Positions 14,246 through 22,532 of a stretch of 33,572 bases of DNA are shown here, piece by piece. Source of the DNA: Desulfomonilaceae bacterium (GTDB lineage: Bacteria > Desulfobacterota > Desulfomonilia > Desulfomonilales > Desulfomonilaceae); assembly GCA_031082285.1 (NCBI GenBank), contig JAVHLK010000015.1:35777-69348 (forward strand), in the 5' to 3' direction. The notes beneath the pieces were generated by a model, which was not told where the DNA came from, searched no databases, and saw only the letters and a list, made by a program, of their open reading frames with translations. Made by a program: the position numbers and the translations under genes. The first letter of the stretch is position 1. Every line of letters begins with the position of its first letter.

Positions 14246-15988
14246 TCATCTGTCCGGTCGTGATTGGATCTCTTTTTCAAGCCGTTCAAGTTTTTCCTTC
14301 ACAACGAGGTTGTCGGGATTAATTTCGAGAGACCTTTTGTACGCCTCGACCGCCTGCTCTCGACGGCTCTTGACCAGCAGTACGTCACCAAGGTGCTCGG
14401 CTATAATGGGATCCGACTTGACTTTTTCCGAAGCCTTTTGCAGGTATTCCAAAGCCACATCGTTTTCGCCTTTCAGGTGCATGATCCACGCCAATGAATC
14501 GAGTATGTAGCCGTCATCGGGCTTCAGTTCCAGCGCCTTACGTATCAGCTTCTCTGCTCGGGCCAGGTCCTTTCCCGCAACAGCCAAGGTGTATCCCATG
14601 AAATTCAGGGCACTTGCGTCTTCGGGATTCAACTCGATTATCCTCTCCATCTCCTGCAGACCGCGTGAGCGGCGACCGCTTTTCTCCAGGACGTTGCCCA
14701 AGGAGTAGCGAATCCGAACGTTCTTGGGTTCCAATTCCAGAGCCTTGTTGTACATCTCTATGGCTTCCGAGTACCGGTGGAGTTCATCGAGGATGGAGCC
14801 TTTGATGTGAAGGACATCCGCATCCTTCGGATCCGCTTCGGCCGCCTCGTTTATGTATCTGACGGACTTTCCGTAATCCTTCTCCTTCAACATCATGATG
14901 GCCAACATGATCCTGGAGTTGACGAAGCTGGGCTCACCCTTTCGTATTTGAACGAATTCCTTTTCCGCTTCATCGAGCTTTCCCTGCTCTCTGAGAATCC
15001 TTCCCAGGTGGAACCGCACCTGATCCCATCCCGGCTTTGTTTTCAAAATATTGTTGAGGAGTTGGCCGGCCTTTTCGTACTGCTTCTGTTCCGCGAGAAT
15101 GAGGGCCATGTTGATCTGTATTCGCAGGTTTGACGGCGCCAGCTTGGCCAGATCTTCGAACACTTCGTACGACTCTTCGTACTTCTTTTGGTTCGCGAGC
15201 ACCTGACCGAGGCTCAATCTCGCGTTCACGTTGAACGGGTCGAGTTTGACCGCTTCACGGAAATGCGTTTCGGCATCCGGCAAGTTCTTCCGCACGAGGT
15301 GGATGGAGCCGAGTTCGTAATGGGCTTGAGCGGCGCTGTCGCCGTCCTGGTCCAAGAGTTTGGTGAATATCTCAACGGCCTTGTCATACTTCTCGTTTTC
15401 TACCAGGACCTTGCCCAGGTAAAAGTATCCTTCCCTCTCCCGTGGAAACTCCTTGATCATCCTCTCGAAAGTTTTCTCGGCTTCATCGTACAGCTTTTGG
15501 GACGCCTGAAGAGAACCCAGGAATACATAGAGGTCCCTGTCCCCCGGCTTGAGGTCTAATGCTCGGCTGTAAGACTCCGCCGCACGAGCCCGGTCGCCCG
15601 TCACCGCATAAATCTTTCCGAGCAGGGTGTGGGCCTCTTCATAGTCCGGCTCAAATACGATGGCGGCCCTGGCCATGATAAGCGCGTCCGCGATCTTTCT
15701 CTTCCGGGCCAGAATTGTCGCGACGCGTGTGTTGAGGTACGCGGATGACGGATCCAGTTCCAATGCCTTGCGGTAGTAATCCAAAACGGCTTCGGCATCG
15801 CCCATGGCCTGAGACTGCTCGGCCATGAGAAAGAACAGCCCGGGATCGCGGTCAAGATCCGGACGGGAGATGGTCCGTGGGTCCGGATGAAGCATTTGAG
15901 ACGGCGCTGCAATCGCGGGTGCGGCCATGAGAGTGAATACGAGGGTCGCGAGCATGCTGCAGACCACTGTTTGAGGCTTCTTGATCAT
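14246..15988 (-). CDS. Exported tetratricopeptide-repeat protein
   Basis: This 580-residue protein has a signal peptide (MIKKPQTVVCSMLATLVFTL, cleavage near AIAAP) and then a nearly continuous array of TPR repeats from about residue 45 to 570. Repeat cores such as AxxxYxxALELDP are visible many times, for instance DYYRKALELDPSSAY and EMYNKALELEPKNVR. It probably scaffolds protein assemblies in the periplasm or at the outer membrane; TPR proteins of this kind are often linked to exopolysaccharide export or secretion, but nothing here fixes that. AGGG precedes the ATG. It is followed after a short gap by the MltD-like gene and they are likely cotranscribed. Confidence 0.85.
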   Translation of the reverse strand: MIKKPQTVVCSMLATLVFTLMAAPAIAAPSQMLHPDPRTISRPDLDRDPGLFFLMAEQSQAMGDAEAVLDYYRKALELDPSSAYLNTRVATILARKRKIADALIMARAAIVFEPDYEEAHTLLGKIYAVTGDRARAAESYSRALDLKPGDRDLYVFLGSLQASQKLYDEAEKTFERMIKEFPREREGYFYLGKVLVENEKYDKAVEIFTKLLDQDGDSAAQAHYELGSIHLVRKNLPDAETHFREAVKLDPFNVNARLSLGQVLANQKKYEESYEVFEDLAKLAPSNLRIQINMALILAEQKQYEKAGQLLNNILKTKPGWDQVRFHLGRILREQGKLDEAEKEFVQIRKGEPSFVNSRIMLAIMMLKEKDYGKSVRYINEAAEADPKDADVLHIKGSILDELHRYSEAIEMYNKALELEPKNVRIRYSLGNVLEKSGRRSRGLQEMERIIELNPEDASALNFMGYTLAVAGKDLARAEKLIRKALELKPDDGYILDSLAWIMHLKGENDVALEYLQKASEKVKSDPIIAEHLGDVLLVKSRREQAVEAYKRSLEINPDNLVVKEKLERLEKEIQSRPDR

Positions 15989-16182
15989 GGAAAAACCCTG
16001 CCTTCACCGGATCCGGCCGTGCGACCGGTCGAAAGGTGAAATGATACCGGACCATGCATCCGCAATGGGAGATAGGTTCCAATACCGGTTTACGTAATGA
16101 GGGAACGTGCCGGTCTTTGAAGGAGCGGGACGCGGCCGTGCCTGCGTGTTCGTGAGCGCTTCGTCTTCGGCGCGTTCCGGGT

Positions 16183-16854
16183 TCATTGACGGCCCGCGCC
16201 GCGAAGCTCGTCAATTACTTCCTTGTAGTTCGGACTCCCGAAAACCGCGCTTCCCGCGACAAATACGTCGGCACCGCTGAGCGCAATGTCCGGCGCGGTC
16301 TTGGGACTGACCCCTCCGTCAATCTCGATCAGGATGTCGTAACCCGACGCGTCGATCATGGCCCGGAGTTCGCGCACCTTCGGGAGCATTGTCGGAATAA
16401 ATGACTGACCGCCGAACCCGGGACTGACGGTCATGATCATGACGACGTCGAGTTCCGCCAACACGTGCTTCACCGCTTCCAACCCTGTGGAAGGATTGAG
16501 TGCCGCACCGGCCTTCATTCCCAGGTCCCGAATCCGTGTGAGCGTTCGGTGCAGATGATGAGTCGCTTCCGGATGAACCGTGAGGATGTCCGCGCCGGCC
16601 TCGTGGAAACCCTCGAGATAGTAGTCCGGATCGGATATCATCAAATGGACGTCCAGCGGGATGCCGGCAACCCTCTTGGCGGCCGCGACGATCATTGGTC
16701 CGATGGTGATGTTGGGCACGAAATGCCCGTCCATGACGTCTATGTGGAGCCAGTCCGCACCGGCATCCTCAACGGCTCGGATCTCTTCGCCCAACCGGGT
16801 GAAGTCGGCCGACAGAATGGACGGTGAAATCAACAGATTCTTGTTCGTTTCCAT
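16183..16854 (-). CDS. rpe: Ribulose-phosphate 3-epimerase
   Basis: This 223-residue TIM-barrel enzyme interconverts ribulose-5-phosphate and xylulose-5-phosphate in the pentose phosphate pathway. Key motifs are complete: SPSILSADF (10-18) with the conserved Ser and Asp, HIDVMDGHFVPNITIGP (from 37) with metal-binding His and catalytic Asp, DVHLMI, VSPGFGGQ, and IEIDGG with the second catalytic Asp. The length is normal. GAGG precedes the ATG by seven bases. It lies between the TPR gene and the amrS-mpl pair, all on the minus strand. Confidence 0.95.
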   Translation of the reverse strand: METNKNLLISPSILSADFTRLGEEIRAVEDAGADWLHIDVMDGHFVPNITIGPMIVAAAKRVAGIPLDVHLMISDPDYYLEGFHEAGADILTVHPEATHHLHRTLTRIRDLGMKAGAALNPSTGLEAVKHVLAELDVVMIMTVSPGFGGQSFIPTMLPKVRELRAMIDASGYDILIEIDGGVSPKTAPDIALSGADVFVAGSAVFGSPNYKEVIDELRGAGRQ

Positions 16855-16936
16855 ACAAGTTCCTCAATCACTTCCAGGTCCGTCCGGAGCGCTCCATAAC
16901 ACACCGGCCCACGAGGCCCGTCGCCGGCGGGAACCG

Positions 16937-17950
16937 CTATATCTCAATGCCGTGAACCTTGTGTCCGCACGCGGGACAATGCCCGTCCTTGACTGCGTTG
17001 CCGGCTACGCGGTAACCAAGCCGGTCGATGAGAACATGTGAGCATGCAGGACAATAGGTCTTTTCACCCGAATTATACGGGACATTCCCCGAATATACGT
17101 ACTCAAGCCCTTCATCAAGGCCTATCCGTCTTACCCGTCTGATCGCTTCCACCTCGGTGGGTGGAAGGTCTTGTTCCTTATACTGGGGATAGAAGCGGCT
17201 CACATGCCATGGAGTTTCCTTTCCCAGCTCGGTTCGAATGAAGCGGGCCAGGTCTCGTATCTCGTCAAGGTCGTCGTTCAGCGTTGGGATCAGGAGGGTC
17301 GTCACTTCCAGCCAGATTCCCAACTGCTTCATATATCGTAGAGAATCCAGAACTCCTTCGCGTTTGGCCTTGCAGTAGTGGGTGTAAAATCGATCGTTGA
17401 ATGCCTTCAAGTCCACATTCGCGGCGTCGAGGAGCCCTGCTGCGTCATCGAGCATCTCGCGGGTCATGTATCCGTTAGTCACAAACACATTGAGAAGCCC
17501 ATGACGCCGGCCTTCCACCATGGTGGCCCGCGCAAGCTCGTAGAAAATCGTCGGCTCGGTATACGTGTATGCAATGCTCCTGCAACCTTGCTGAACCGCG
17601 GCCCTGACGATCTCTTCGGGAGAGAGAGCCTCTCCAACGATTCGTCCGCTCTCGCGAGGCATCTGAGAGATCGAATAGTTTTGACAGAACGAACATTGGA
17701 AATTGCATCCCACAGTGGCTATGGAAAACGACGTGCTGCCCGGGGCGACATGAAACAGCGGTTTCTTTTCGATGGGATCGACCGCGGTTGAAACGACCCT
17801 GTCGTACACCAGGGTGTAGAGCGTACCATCCACGTTCTCTCGAACCGCGCAGATCCCCCGTTTGCCTTCGTCTATCTTGCAGCCGTGGCGGCACAGATGA
17901 CACTTGACCCGACCGGACTCCAGCTTTTCGTAGAGCATCGCTTCTTTCAT
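16937..17950 (-). CDS. amrS: AmmeMemoRadiSam system radical SAM enzyme (AmrS)
   Basis: This 337-residue protein is a radical SAM enzyme of the AmmeMemoRadiSam family. The [4Fe-4S]-SAM motif CNFQCSFC has Cys at 82, 86 and 89. It is preceded by the family-typical Cys-rich N-terminus (Cys17, 20, 24, 34) and followed by SYIAYTYTEPTIFYE-like sequence. Two CPAC pairs at the C-terminus likely bind zinc. The reaction is unproven; partners AmrA and AmrB are not in this window. The ATG overlaps the mpl stop by four bases and GGAG lies eight bases upstream, inside mpl, so the two are translationally coupled. Confidence 0.9.
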   Translation of the reverse strand: MKEAMLYEKLESGRVKCHLCRHGCKIDEGKRGICAVRENVDGTLYTLVYDRVVSTAVDPIEKKPLFHVAPGSTSFSIATVGCNFQCSFCQNYSISQMPRESGRIVGEALSPEEIVRAAVQQGCRSIAYTYTEPTIFYELARATMVEGRRHGLLNVFVTNGYMTREMLDDAAGLLDAANVDLKAFNDRFYTHYCKAKREGVLDSLRYMKQLGIWLEVTTLLIPTLNDDLDEIRDLARFIRTELGKETPWHVSRFYPQYKEQDLPPTEVEAIRRVRRIGLDEGLEYVYSGNVPYNSGEKTYCPACSHVLIDRLGYRVAGNAVKDGHCPACGHKVHGIEI

Positions 17951-19404
17951 GACGAGCGCTCCTTGAAGGCGTCCAACAATCGCAAGGCAATGTTGTCAAA
18001 GCTGCCGTTGGACATGATAAGCACGATGTCCCCCGATCGAAGCTCGCGGGTCAGGAATCGCACAATGTCGTCGGTTCCCTCGAATGCGTAGGCCGTCTTC
18101 CCCAGTCGATTCAGATCCGACGCGAGGCGCCGCGAACTGAATCTGTCTCCTTCAGGGAACTTCTCAGGGTCGCGGGGCTCTCGAAGAACAATAAGGTCCG
18201 CGTCATGAAACGCAGACACGTAGAGCTCTTGAAAGAATGCTCTCCTGCTCGTGTTGGTGCGCGGCTCGAAAACAGCCGTAATTCGAGAGTCGGGAAAGCG
18301 CGATCGCACGCCCCGGCACGTTTCCCGCACTTCCGTGGGATGATGCGCAAAATCATCGATTACAAGGATCCCGGCCGCCTCTCCCACCACTTCCTGCCGG
18401 CGGCGAACTCCTTGAAACGACTCCAATGCGTCCATGGCGCTTTGTGGTTCCACTCCCACGCGTTCCGCCGCGGCGATCGCCGCAACGGCATTTGATATGT
18501 TATGAACGCCGAAGAGCGGTATTGTTCCCGCAGCCGCCTGTCGTCCATGCCGCAGAATCGTGGTTTTCATGCCGAGCGGAGTAACGTCTATGTCGCATGC
18601 GCACCATTCCATGCCAGGATCGAGGCCGTACGTTGCCGTGTTGCCGTTGAAACCCGAAATGACCTCTTTGACCGATGCATGTTCCGCGCACGCGATGATG
18701 CGGCCGCCGGCCGGCACGAGACGAACAAATGCTCGGAATTGATCTTGAATCTGATCCAGAGAATCGTAAATGTCCGCGTGGTCGAATTCACATGAGGTCA
18801 CGATCGCGACATCTGGAATATAATGTAAGAATTTTGGGCGCTTATCGAAATAGGCCGTGTCGTACTCGTCGCCCTCCAGCACGAAGTGCCTGCCTTGTCC
18901 GAGCCGGTAATTCGCCTCAAACCCACCGACCAGTCCCCCGATCATGAACCCGGGATCCAGATTCTCTTTGTAGAGGATCCAGGCAAGCATTGCGCTCACG
19001 GTGGTCTTGCCGTGGGTACCCGTGACAACGATACGACTCTTGTCCCGGATGAAATATCCGTTCAGTGCCTCCGGCATTGACGCGTAGGGAATACCCGATC
19101 GTTCCAGAGCCTCCGCCTCAGGATTGGTTCGACGGATAACGTTTCCCACGACGACCAGATCCGGTGTGGGAATCAGATTCTCAGGGGCGTACTTCTCCGA
19201 TACCTTTATCCCCAGTTGCTTCAGGAAATCGCTCATGGGAGGATACACGCCCATGTCCGATCCGGTAACCGTACATCCGACCTGATGGAACATTGCGGCA
19301 AGAGATCCCATGCCGGTGCCGCAGATCCCCATCAAGTGTACGTGGTTGGGCCGCTCCGGCAAGGAAGAGTCGTTCAGACGGCTGTTTTCCAGTACATGTC
19401 TCAT
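17947..19404 (-). CDS. mpl: UDP-N-acetylmuramate:L-Ala-gamma-D-Glu-meso-DAP ligase (Mpl)
   Basis: This 485-residue Mur ligase reattaches the recycled tripeptide L-Ala-gamma-D-Glu-meso-DAP to UDP-MurNAc, saving peptidoglycan fragments. The N-terminal Rossmann start HVHLMGICGTGMGSLA (21-36) is Mpl/MurC type, the ATP site is GTHGKTT at 129-135, and the Mpl-type run FVLEGDEYDTAYFDKRPKFL follows. The central DDFAHHPTEV motif marks the C-terminal ligase domain. Length is slightly above the usual 450-460. It overlaps amrS by four bases. Its presence implies DAP-type peptidoglycan and wall recycling. Confidence 0.93.
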   Translation of the reverse strand: MRHVLENSRLNDSSLPERPNHVHLMGICGTGMGSLAAMFHQVGCTVTGSDMGVYPPMSDFLKQLGIKVSEKYAPENLIPTPDLVVVGNVIRRTNPEAEALERSGIPYASMPEALNGYFIRDKSRIVVTGTHGKTTVSAMLAWILYKENLDPGFMIGGLVGGFEANYRLGQGRHFVLEGDEYDTAYFDKRPKFLHYIPDVAIVTSCEFDHADIYDSLDQIQDQFRAFVRLVPAGGRIIACAEHASVKEVISGFNGNTATYGLDPGMEWCACDIDVTPLGMKTTILRHGRQAAAGTIPLFGVHNISNAVAAIAAAERVGVEPQSAMDALESFQGVRRRQEVVGEAAGILVIDDFAHHPTEVRETCRGVRSRFPDSRITAVFEPRTNTSRRAFFQELYVSAFHDADLIVLREPRDPEKFPEGDRFSSRRLASDLNRLGKTAYAFEGTDDIVRFLTRELRSGDIVLIMSNGSFDNIALRLLDAFKERSS

Positions 19405-19413
19405 AGGCCCGAG

Positions 19414-19442
19414 TTGCTATCATTCCACTGCGGTTATGTCAA
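19414..19442 (-). promoter_or_regulatory. Possible mpl promoter
   Basis: On the minus strand a perfect -35 TTGACA (19442-19437) is followed 17 bp later by a weak -10 TAGCAA (19419-19414). A transcript from here would begin almost at the mpl ATG (19404), implying a leaderless or very short leader. The -10 is poor, so this is tentative. Confidence 0.3.
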
Positions 19443-19530
19443 GCTCAAGAAAACACAAAGAGTTTCGGATTCGGCCAAGGAAGGTCGGACTGCCGTCGAC
19501 ACCAAGGAAAGCGGGGAACCCGCATTGGTA

Positions 19531-19716
19531 CTAACTGTCCGACGGCGCATAATAGCAGCGCTTGGGAGACACGATCATCCCCTTTTTCTTCAGTGAATTG
19601 ATGATCGTGGATACTTCCTTGGATTCCAAGTCCAATGTCTTGGCAATATCTCCCGGCCTCACCGGCTTTCCCGCCTTCTTCATCGCCTCGAGAATTGTCC
19701 TTTCCTTTTCTTCCAT
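19531..19716 (-). CDS. Small winged-helix DNA-binding protein
   Basis: This 61-residue protein is a single winged-helix domain. Helices MEEKERTILEAMKKAGKPVR, PGDIAKTLDLESKEVSTIIN and SLKKKGMIVSP are followed by a beta wing KRCYYAPS. The second-to-third helix layout (PGDIAKTL then EVSTIINSLKKKG) is that of MarR/ArsR-like helix-turn-helix proteins. It is too short to have a ligand domain. The ATG at 19716 was chosen because AGGAG precedes it by eight bases. It could be a minimal repressor. It is divergent from the GNAT gene at 19927 and sits behind the start of mpl; its targets are unknown. Confidence 0.8.
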   Translation of the reverse strand: MEEKERTILEAMKKAGKPVRPGDIAKTLDLESKEVSTIINSLKKKGMIVSPKRCYYAPSDS

Positions 19717-19926
19717 GTGCGTGTCTCCTTTACACACAAGAGTTCTCACGGCATGCCGCGGTAACGTTCTCCCTTCACAAACGCATTGTACGTGCCTGCA
19801 GGTTGCCTTGCAAGTTCAAAGGAGGGGAAATGGCAGCGGTCCGCATCGAATGATTCGTTGCGGGGTTTGTCCGTCTCTGGTAATAGTTGCTTATTTTACC
19901 GCGCGTCAGTGCCGAGGAGACACTTC

Positions 19927-20493
19927 ATGTTTGAAGAATACCCCAAAGAGATCATGTCCAAGGATGGAACTCCCATACTCATCCGCCCGTTGGTCAAAGA
20001 AGACGAACAAGCCCTCACGGCATTCTTTTCCAGGATTCCGGAGGAAGAGAGGTGGTTCCTGCGGGACAATATCGCCGACCCCGACATCATGCGGGAATGG
20101 ATCGGGAACCTGGATTTCACGCGGGTCCTGCCTTTGGTCGCGGTCAAGGAAGACGACAACACCATCATTGCCAACGTCAGACTGCATCGCCGCCCTTCGG
20201 AATGCCTTTCCCACATTGCCCATCTACGGATCGTGGTGGACCCGGCTTTTCGTAATCAACGAATCGGTTCCTGGATGCTGCTTGATACGGTCAGGCTCGC
20301 GATGACCATGGGAATCGAGAAGTTGGTGGCGGAATTTGTGGCCGGAGTCGAAGAGGCGGCCGTCCACGCGGCTCGCAAACTGGACTTCTACGAGGAAGCG
20401 GTGCTCAAGGACTATGTCAAGGATCGACGAGGAGGGTACCGGGACCTCATCATCATGGTCAAGAATATTCATCGTGAATGGAGCGACTTTTGA
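19927..20493 (+). CDS. GNAT-family N-acetyltransferase
   Basis: This 188-residue protein is a GNAT acetyltransferase. The acetyl-CoA pyrophosphate loop is VDPAFRNQRIGSWML (motif A, about 103-117), preceded by the beta strand HIAHLRIV and followed by a helix. The N-terminus reads IMSKDGTPILIRPLVKEDEQAL, typical of GNAT proteins that modify other proteins. GAGGAG lies seven bases before the ATG at 19927; the upstream extension is not protein-like. It overlaps the next GNAT gene by 16 bases, so they are cotranslated. The substrate is unknown, perhaps a protein lysine given its neighbour. Confidence 0.85.
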   Translation: MFEEYPKEIMSKDGTPILIRPLVKEDEQALTAFFSRIPEEERWFLRDNIADPDIMREWIGNLDFTRVLPLVAVKEDDNTIIANVRLHRRPSECLSHIAHLRIVVDPAFRNQRIGSWMLLDTVRLAMTMGIEKLVAEFVAGVEEAAVHAARKLDFYEEAVLKDYVKDRRGGYRDLIIMVKNIHREWSDF

Positions 20494-21155
20494 CCGCACG
20501 GATCGAAACGGACGTTACCTCTCAATCGGGCTGTCGCGTCGTACCGCTCATGCTGCCTCACGTAGGTCTTTCGATCCATCTGAACTGCCCGCCGGGCTTT
20601 TTCGCCGACCTCTCACTGGATTCCGGTCTGGGCCGTTTCGCACATTACTCGTCGATCATTCAGAAATTCGACGTGTTTGAGAAGATCGCATCGGGGAAGG
20701 ATGGAAAAGTCGCATTGGCCATCCTTGAACCTCGTACGGTGGTCGCGTACGCGGCATGTTGGTACCCGAGCACGTCCGAACGATGGAGCAAGCTTGGCGA
20801 ACTCATGTACGAAATGGGCGCCATTGAAGTGAGTCGCAACTTCCGCCACATGGGCATCGCGCAAACCATCATCAACCATATTATGGAGGAAGAGTTCTTC
20901 GAACATAAGATCGCATATATGAACGGGTTCTCCTGGCATTGGGACCTTGACGGCAGTCACCTCACCATAGATCAATATCGAAATCTGATGATCCAACTCC
21001 TCAGCAAACACGGATTCAAAGAATACTACACCAACGAGCCCAACATCGCGCTGAGAGAAGAGAACATCTTCATGGCCCGCGTCGGCGAAGGGGTCTCGTC
21101 GGACGACCGGAAGCGGTTCAGAAACCTGCGGTTCGGCATTGTCGACAAGAAGTGA
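20478..21155 (+). CDS. AcuA-like protein acetyltransferase (GNAT)
   Basis: This 225-residue GNAT protein resembles AcuA, which acetylates and shuts off acetyl-CoA synthetase. Motif A reads GAIEVSRNFRHMGIAQTIIN, with R/Q-x-x-G-x-A binding acetyl-CoA. The downstream FSWHWDLDGSHLTIDQYRN and late MARVGEGVSSDDRKRFRNL are the parts I recognise as AcuA-like. Length fits (AcuA is about 210). It overlaps the preceding GNAT gene by 16 bases. No acetyl-CoA synthetase gene or acuC deacetylase is in the window. The GNAT call is sure; the AcuA link is from recall of motifs and less sure. Confidence 0.72.
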   Translation: MERLLTARIETDVTSQSGCRVVPLMLPHVGLSIHLNCPPGFFADLSLDSGLGRFAHYSSIIQKFDVFEKIASGKDGKVALAILEPRTVVAYAACWYPSTSERWSKLGELMYEMGAIEVSRNFRHMGIAQTIINHIMEEEFFEHKIAYMNGFSWHWDLDGSHLTIDQYRNLMIQLLSKHGFKEYYTNEPNIALREENIFMARVGEGVSSDDRKRFRNLRFGIVDKK

Positions 21156-21223
21156 GGGCGTACTCGAAGAAAACCAAGCGCAGAGCACGTCGGCCACGGA
21201 GAACTTGACCGGCTGATGCTCGA

Positions 21224-21733
21224 ATGATAACCAAACGGCGCATGCACATGAGTAATCCCGGACGAGATTCGAACTCCCGCACTCGACAGTGGGAACTGGA
21301 GGCTTTGCTGGAAACCGCTCGAAGGGTCAAAGCCAACGCCTCGGTCCCGCTCAGTCGCTTCAGCGTGGGCGCCGCCGTCCTTACCGCGGCCGGTCGAGTC
21401 TATGAAGGCTGCAACACCGAGTCTCTCATACCCGTGCTCGGAGTCTGTGCAGAGCGAAACGCGATGAATCACGCGATTATTCACGGCGACAGCGGCTTCA
21501 TCGCCGTGGCGGTGGTTTCGGACCTCAATGCCCCCCTCCTTCCCTGCGGGACGTGCCTGCAATATCTGCAGGAATTTGCCCGACAGGCCGACCGAGACAT
21601 CCTCATTATTGCCGAAGGTCGCTCCGGCGACAGAATTATCACCAGCCTGCATGAACTCTTCAAAGGCGGCTTTCCGGCCGAGACTTCGGTCAAGGACATT
21701 CAAGAGTCCTTCCGTTGGTCCACCGAGGAGTGA
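21224..21733 (+). CDS. cdd: Cytidine deaminase
   Basis: This 169-residue zinc enzyme deaminates cytidine or deoxycytidine to uridine or deoxyuridine. The substrate segment FSVGAAV and CNTES (63-67) is followed by the zinc and catalytic motif CAERNA (Cys75, Glu77) and PCGTC (Cys108, Cys111), the full set for the homotetrameric type. It is longer than the usual 130-140 because of about 20 polar residues at the N-terminus and 25 at the C-terminus. Three ATGs (21224, 21242, 21248) are possible; none has a good ribosome binding site, so the start is uncertain. It follows the acetyltransferase pair. Confidence 0.9.
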   Translation: MITKRRMHMSNPGRDSNSRTRQWELEALLETARRVKANASVPLSRFSVGAAVLTAAGRVYEGCNTESLIPVLGVCAERNAMNHAIIHGDSGFIAVAVVSDLNAPLLPCGTCLQYLQEFARQADRDILIIAEGRSGDRIITSLHELFKGGFPAETSVKDIQESFRWSTEE

Positions 21734-21759
21734 CCGCAGCGTTCCTTGCCGTTATTTAC

Positions 21760-21789
21760 TTGCAATATCAAACAATTTTCTGGTATAAT
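21760..21789 (+). promoter_or_regulatory. Sigma70-type promoter
   Basis: TTGCAA at 21760-21765 and TATAAT at 21784-21789 are 18 bp apart, with TGG just before the -10 (extended -10). The surrounding stretch is AT-rich against a GC-rich background. It would drive the zinc-ribbon gene at 21819. Confidence 0.6.
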
Positions 21790-21818
21790 TAAAGTAACTT
21801 ATTACTGTGGAGTGGTCC

Positions 21819-22226
21819 ATGAGAAAGCTCCTGAGAGTTACCAAGGTTACTCGCGTCTTGAAGGTCGCGGACGTCTTGCGAGACGTCCTGTCGGACCGGA
21901 GTGACGAAGATATACTCGAGAAGCACGATCTGACCTGGAGACAACTGGAGAAGGTCTACACGAAGCTGTTTTACGGCGGCTACCTGAGTAAGGCCGAACT
22001 GGCGCGACGAGTGGAACTGCGTCGCGGGCGAGACGCTTCGCACATTCCCTTCGTGGACCTGGAAAGCTCGGACATGCTGTATGAATGTGAGATCTGTGGA
22101 TTTTCGTCCTGCCTCCACTTCAGCTCCTGCCCTCGTTGCCGTCAAGTCAATCTTCGCAGACTCACCAGAAGTTCGCGCCGCGTGGTCGTCCCTTCAAGTA
22201 GTCCCATGCACTACGCAGGTACGTGA
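21819..22226 (+). CDS. Helical-domain plus zinc-ribbon protein
   Basis: This 135-residue protein has two parts. Residues 14-65 (VADVLRDVLSDRSDEDILEK, then HDLTWRQLEKVYTKLFYGG) form a small helical module also present in the PilZ protein at 9242-9913. The C-terminal part has CEICG and CPRC, which would bind one zinc (YECEICGFSSCLHFSSCPRC). A basic tail follows. I chose the ATG at 21819 because GGAG precedes it by six bases; a GTG at 21807 would overlap that site. A strong promoter lies just upstream, so it is probably its own unit. The family is seen in deltaproteobacteria but its function is unknown; a role in transcription or signalling is a guess. Confidence 0.72.
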   Translation: MRKLLRVTKVTRVLKVADVLRDVLSDRSDEDILEKHDLTWRQLEKVYTKLFYGGYLSKAELARRVELRRGRDASHIPFVDLESSDMLYECEICGFSSCLHFSSCPRCRQVNLRRLTRSSRRVVVPSSSPMHYAGT

Positions 22227-22532
22227 TGTGTCTGATTGATGGGCCGGCATATAATCCGACGGAAGGTGTTACGGTGTCACGCGGTGAAAATTGCGGGAAG
22301 CTTCGACTGTAGGGGTCCCGCGCGGAACGCGGGATGTCCGCCCGCTTTGCGTGGTTCGCCAATGTGAGGGTAGACACTGGGGTCTACCCCCTATCAACCG
22401 TGGCTGGGTGCGACACCGGTAGTACGAACCCGCGAATTTCAGAGCTCGTCACGGTAGTTCCACACACGCGATCTCCATTGCCATCCGGGTGGAATTGTCG
22501 TACATTAATAATGGGATAGACTTGGAGGACAC
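22227..22532. other. Non-coding stretch upstream of nrdJ
   Basis: No gene is visible. It carries the second copy of the 23-bp GC-rich palindromic block (22313-22335). I looked for a cobalamin riboswitch and an NrdR box, both plausible for a B12-dependent ribonucleotide reductase, and found neither convincingly. Confidence 0.5.
22313..22335. repeat. 23-bp palindromic repeat shared with 6435-6457
   Basis: These 23 bp are the exact reverse complement of 6435-6457, inside the inverted-repeat element. The block folds as tcccgcg - five bases - cgcggga. The two copies are 15.9 kb apart in opposite orientation. A short dispersed palindrome family is the simplest reading. Confidence 0.65.

Noticed and set aside
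22227-22532. Cobalamin riboswitch or NrdR box before nrdJ
   Set aside because: I looked for the B12-box core and for NrdR-type repeats and found no acceptable match by eye.
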